Shown here piece after piece: positions 61,558 to 64,000 of a stretch of 64,000 bases of DNA; the stretch's first letter is position 1; each line of letters begins with the position of its first letter. The notes below the pieces were generated by a model. The model searched no databases, was not told the origin of the DNA, and saw nothing but the letters and a program-made list of their open reading frames with translations. The position numbers and the translations under genes are program-made. The stretch is from CAXMQZ01 sp963707075 (GTDB lineage Bacteria; Acidobacteriota; Thermoanaerobaculia; Multivoradales; JAHEKO01). The stretch spans positions 62,001 to 126,000 of the forward strand of contig CAVPOX010000002.1 of the NCBI GenBank assembly GCA_963707075.1, read 5' to 3'.

Positions 61558-63757
61558 GGCTGCGAAATCTAACACAGCTCTGCTGGGCGTGCTCCTGATG
61601 AGCTGCGTGGCGGCCGAACCGGTCGGCGAGATCCAGCCTCTCCTCGACGAACTCCATGCCGCGGATATCCTCACCGAGAGCCAGGTTGTGGAGCTACCTC
61701 CGTCGCGGGGAGGCAACCGGTTCCTCAGGGGTTGGATCCCCTGGCGGCACCAGGACACCCCGGTTCTGGTGCCCCACGAGGCTGGTGCCGCTCTCCAGGT
61801 GGTCAACATTTCCGGCCAGGCCCGTTCGCTCGTGCTGGAGACCCGACTGTTGGGAACGAACGATGCTCTCCCGGTGGAGATCGAGGTCGCGGGCAGGGCG
61901 TTACCCGAGATCCAGCTGACTGAGTCCCTGGCAGTGCCTCTGCCGGGTCATTTGCCACAAGGTCGCATTGCAGTGCATCTGCGGTTTCCGAAAGCACCCG
62001 ATCCCGTCGTCTTGTCAGCCCGACTGGAGAATTCCTTGCCGCCAGGGAGAGTCACCGTCGACGAGCAGACCATCGTCCAGTCACCAAGCTCTCTGGTCGA
62101 CCTGCTTCGCCGCACGCTCCCCGGTGACCGGCTGGTGGGTCGTTTCGAACCACCCGCAGTACCCCGGCCCGGTCAGCGTTTCTCGATCGTCATCGAGCAG
62201 GGAACCCGGGCACCCAGAGTCGTTTTCGAATGGTCCCCTGGCTGGCTGGATCGCTGGCGCGGCGACCGGACCTTCTCCATCCCGATCGGCGACGAGTCCG
62301 ACTTCGTCCGCATCCGTCTGCGGGCCGAGGGATCGGGACCCGCAGCCACCTGGCACGACCTGGGAATCAACCGCGTTTCTCCAGCCGTCGAAGGCTCGGC
62401 CGCCCGCGCACCGGAAATAGACCTCCCCTCCCCGCCACGGCTGGTGCTGCTGTACGTGCTCGACGCGCTACGCGCCGATCACGTCGATCTTGCCGGTGGG
62501 AGCGATAGTCCGACTCCCACGCTGGCGCGGCTCGCCCGCGACGGAGTGGCCTTCGAACGGCACCAGAGTGTGGCTCCGAATACGATCCCTTCGACGAAAT
62601 CGCTCTTCACCGGGCAGACCTTCTTCACCCAGGGCAACTCGAAGCTCGCCGAAGATGGATCCGAAACGTTGGCGGAGGTTTTTGCAGATGCCGGGTACCG
62701 TACCGCAGCATTCTCCGGCAACGAGTTCGTTTCCGATGCCTATGGCACCTCCCGTGGGTTCGACCATCTGGCCGAGGAGGTCGTCTTTCGTGGGTACGCC
62801 GACGTGCCGGGCGCCTACAACAGAAATGCCGAGCGAGTTCAGGCGAGTGCTCTCGCCTGGCTGGACGACCTGGGCGATCACGATCGGGCCTTCGCCTATC
62901 TGCATACGATGCACCCGCACAACCCATACGATCCCCCAGAACCTCTCCAACACCGGTTCGCCGGGACGGCGGCGTCCGAAATCACGGCGACCTCGCGCGC
63001 GCTGCTCGACATCAAGCACAACAGACTCGAGGTTACAGCCGAAGACCAAAAGCGGCTCGCGGGCCTCTATACCGGCGCCCTGGCCTACAACGACAAACAG
63101 ATCGCCCTGCTGATCGATGAGCTTCTGCTGAGATTTCCCCGTGAGGAGATCCTGCTCATCGTCACTTCGGATCACGGCGAGGAGCTCTTCGACCACACCG
63201 GCGTCCTGCATGGCTATACGCTGTATCGCGAACAGCTGCAGATCCCCTTGATTCTGTGGTGGCCAACCCATCTGGAACCCGGCAGGGTCGAACTGCCCAC
63301 CCAAAACCTCGATCTTCATCAGAGCCTTCGGGTCCTCGTCGGCGCCCAACCCTCCTCGGCCAGCGAGGGGCAACCCTTCTGGCCCCTAATCGTTGCGCCC
63401 GCGATGCCGAGGCCAGCGCGTCCCCTCCGATTCGCTTCCGCCTCGAGTGTTCAAGGCGGCATCTTCATGGCGCAGTCCGAGCGCTACAAGCTGATCTTCG
63501 CGCCGCGGGTGGGAACGAACTACGGCATGGGTGAAGGAAGGGGACGAGGCCGCGATGCCGAGTACCTCTTCGACCTGCGGGAAGATCCTGCCGAGCTCGT
63601 CAACCTTGCCGGCAAGACCTCCCCGGAGGTGGACTGGATGCGGTCAAGGCTGACAGCCTGGATGGAACGGGGTTTGGCGGGAGAGGTCGGAGCCGACGAA
63701 GCGACGCTCGACGAGGCGACACAATCGCGCCTGCGAGCCCTGGGGTATCTCGAATGA
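61556..63757 (+). CDS. Sulfatase-fold lipoprotein with extra N-terminal beta domain, Thr at nucleophile site
   Basis: 733 residues. The N-terminus with LLMSC (Cys17) is a lipoprotein signal. About residues 40-290 form a beta-rich domain of unknown function. The phosphatase/sulfatase-like core follows: LYVLDALRADHVD (metal), PNTIPSTKS where sulfatases have C/S-x-P-x-R (Thr343), and TSDHGEELFDHTGVLHG with the second metal site. A formylglycine cannot form at Thr343. The protein ends in SRLRALGYLE. Starts at 61532 and 61490 are open alternatives; 61556 was chosen as it gives the most compact lipoprotein signal. The stop overlaps the next gene as ATGA. Confidence 0.82.
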   Translation: MAAKSNTALLGVLLMSCVAAEPVGEIQPLLDELHAADILTESQVVELPPSRGGNRFLRGWIPWRHQDTPVLVPHEAGAALQVVNISGQARSLVLETRLLGTNDALPVEIEVAGRALPEIQLTESLAVPLPGHLPQGRIAVHLRFPKAPDPVVLSARLENSLPPGRVTVDEQTIVQSPSSLVDLLRRTLPGDRLVGRFEPPAVPRPGQRFSIVIEQGTRAPRVVFEWSPGWLDRWRGDRTFSIPIGDESDFVRIRLRAEGSGPAATWHDLGINRVSPAVEGSAARAPEIDLPSPPRLVLLYVLDALRADHVDLAGGSDSPTPTLARLARDGVAFERHQSVAPNTIPSTKSLFTGQTFFTQGNSKLAEDGSETLAEVFADAGYRTAAFSGNEFVSDAYGTSRGFDHLAEEVVFRGYADVPGAYNRNAERVQASALAWLDDLGDHDRAFAYLHTMHPHNPYDPPEPLQHRFAGTAASEITATSRALLDIKHNRLEVTAEDQKRLAGLYTGALAYNDKQIALLIDELLLRFPREEILLIVTSDHGEELFDHTGVLHGYTLYREQLQIPLILWWPTHLEPGRVELPTQNLDLHQSLRVLVGAQPSSASEGQPFWPLIVAPAMPRPARPLRFASASSVQGGIFMAQSERYKLIFAPRVGTNYGMGEGRGRGRDAEYLFDLREDPAELVNLAGKTSPEVDWMRSRLTAWMERGLAGEVGADEATLDEATQSRLRALGYLE

Positions 63758-64000
63758 TGCGCGGACTCGTCTTGATCGGTCTGATTCTGGCCTCCGGGTG
63801 TACGCGCCCTGCCGAGGAATCCGGGAAATCGGTGGTGCTCGACCTGGTGGCGCAACTCGATGAAGCCGCAGTGACCTACGAGACCGGACGCCTCGATATT
63901 GGAACCCCACCAGCCCGCCGCTATCTCACCCGAGACTGGTCCTGGAACGAGAAGGACGGCAACGGGACAACTTTTGTCTGGGGTGGTCCGGGGCCTTCCG
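63754..64000 (+). CDS. Lipoprotein, N-terminal part (3' end outside window)
   Basis: 82 codons are visible. The ATG overlaps the preceding sulfatase stop as ATGA and a second ATG follows immediately. A lipoprotein signal with LILASGC (Cys about 14) is clear. The following sequence (DLVAQLDEAAVTYETGRLDIG) resembles the start of the mature region of the upstream sulfatase-fold protein in style, so it may be a second member of that pair. Family not recognised from this piece. Confidence 0.7.
   Translation, partial: MMRGLVLIGLILASGCTRPAEESGKSVVLDLVAQLDEAAVTYETGRLDIGTPPARRYLTRDWSWNEKDGNGTTFVWGGPGPS

Overview
The window is a GC-rich, gene-dense stretch of a chromosome from a Gram-negative, outer-membrane-bearing bacterium. 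LpxC, lipobox lipoproteins, TPR/PDZ envelope proteins and a Bat cluster point that way. No rRNA, tRNA, transposase, integrase, phage gene or CRISPR array was recognised. The protein mix (Gld-type ABC transporter joined to MoxR/Bat genes, ASPIC/UnbV secreted proteins, sulfatase-fold proteins ending in a 'LRALGYL' tail, AddAB, a receiver-LpxC fusion, a selenocysteine SelD) fits Acidobacteriota, perhaps the Thermoanaerobaculia side. That placement is inference, not a database result.

Layout. 1-6134 (+): the end of a putative esterase, a UDP-GlcNAc 2-epimerase, a 755-bp spacer with two diverged copies of a 72-bp palindromic repeat, then a membrane Ser/Thr kinase followed 7 bp later by a TPR-PDZ periplasmic protein. 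6156-21867 (-): a 13-gene, almost gap-free cluster. In transcription order it holds a Gld-like ABC ATPase, permease and GldG-like protein, a DUF4340 protein, a thioredoxin/BatD-like fusion, MoxR, DUF58 (broken by a frameshift), a SurA-like chaperone, a DUF4381-like protein, BatA, a BatB/BatC fusion, BatD and BatE. 22053-28084 (-): DUF885-like, ASPIC/UnbV and two unknown secreted proteins, the last with a clear sigma70-type promoter and an intrinsic terminator. 28442-34412 (+): a secreted protein, threonine dehydratase, SufT, and a two-gene 2-oxoacid:ferredoxin oxidoreductase. 34441-34569 holds a hairpin and a 91-bp palindrome that runs into the end of the next gene.

34540-43193: a fused alpha/beta 2-oxoacid dehydrogenase E1 (-), a YbdK-type carboxylate-amine ligase (+), glycogen synthase starting at CTG behind a response-regulator/LpxC fusion (-), a MoaD/beta-propeller fusion (+), and a small atypical kinase (-). 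43271-51251 (+): addB-addA plus a PLP D-amino-acid enzyme, all overlapping by 4 bp. 51275-54060 (-): a sulfatase-fold enzyme and an AtzA/MtaD-type deaminase. 54222-57442 (+): FabH-like KAS III, a selenocysteine-containing SelD, and a saccharopine-dehydrogenase-like reductase. 57445-64000: CstA (-), a secreted amidohydrolase (+), PurE (-), a lipoprotein sulfatase-fold protein (+) and the start of another lipoprotein.

How it works together. The 13-gene cluster looks like one envelope machine: an ABC transporter with extracytoplasmic Gld/DUF4340 partners, a MoxR/VWA chaperone system, and periplasmic redox and folding helpers. The receiver-LpxC protein would place the committed step of lipid A synthesis under direct phosphorelay control, with glycogen synthase translationally coupled. 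Two routes of 2-oxoacid oxidation (ferredoxin-linked and NAD-linked E1) face each other across the palindrome.
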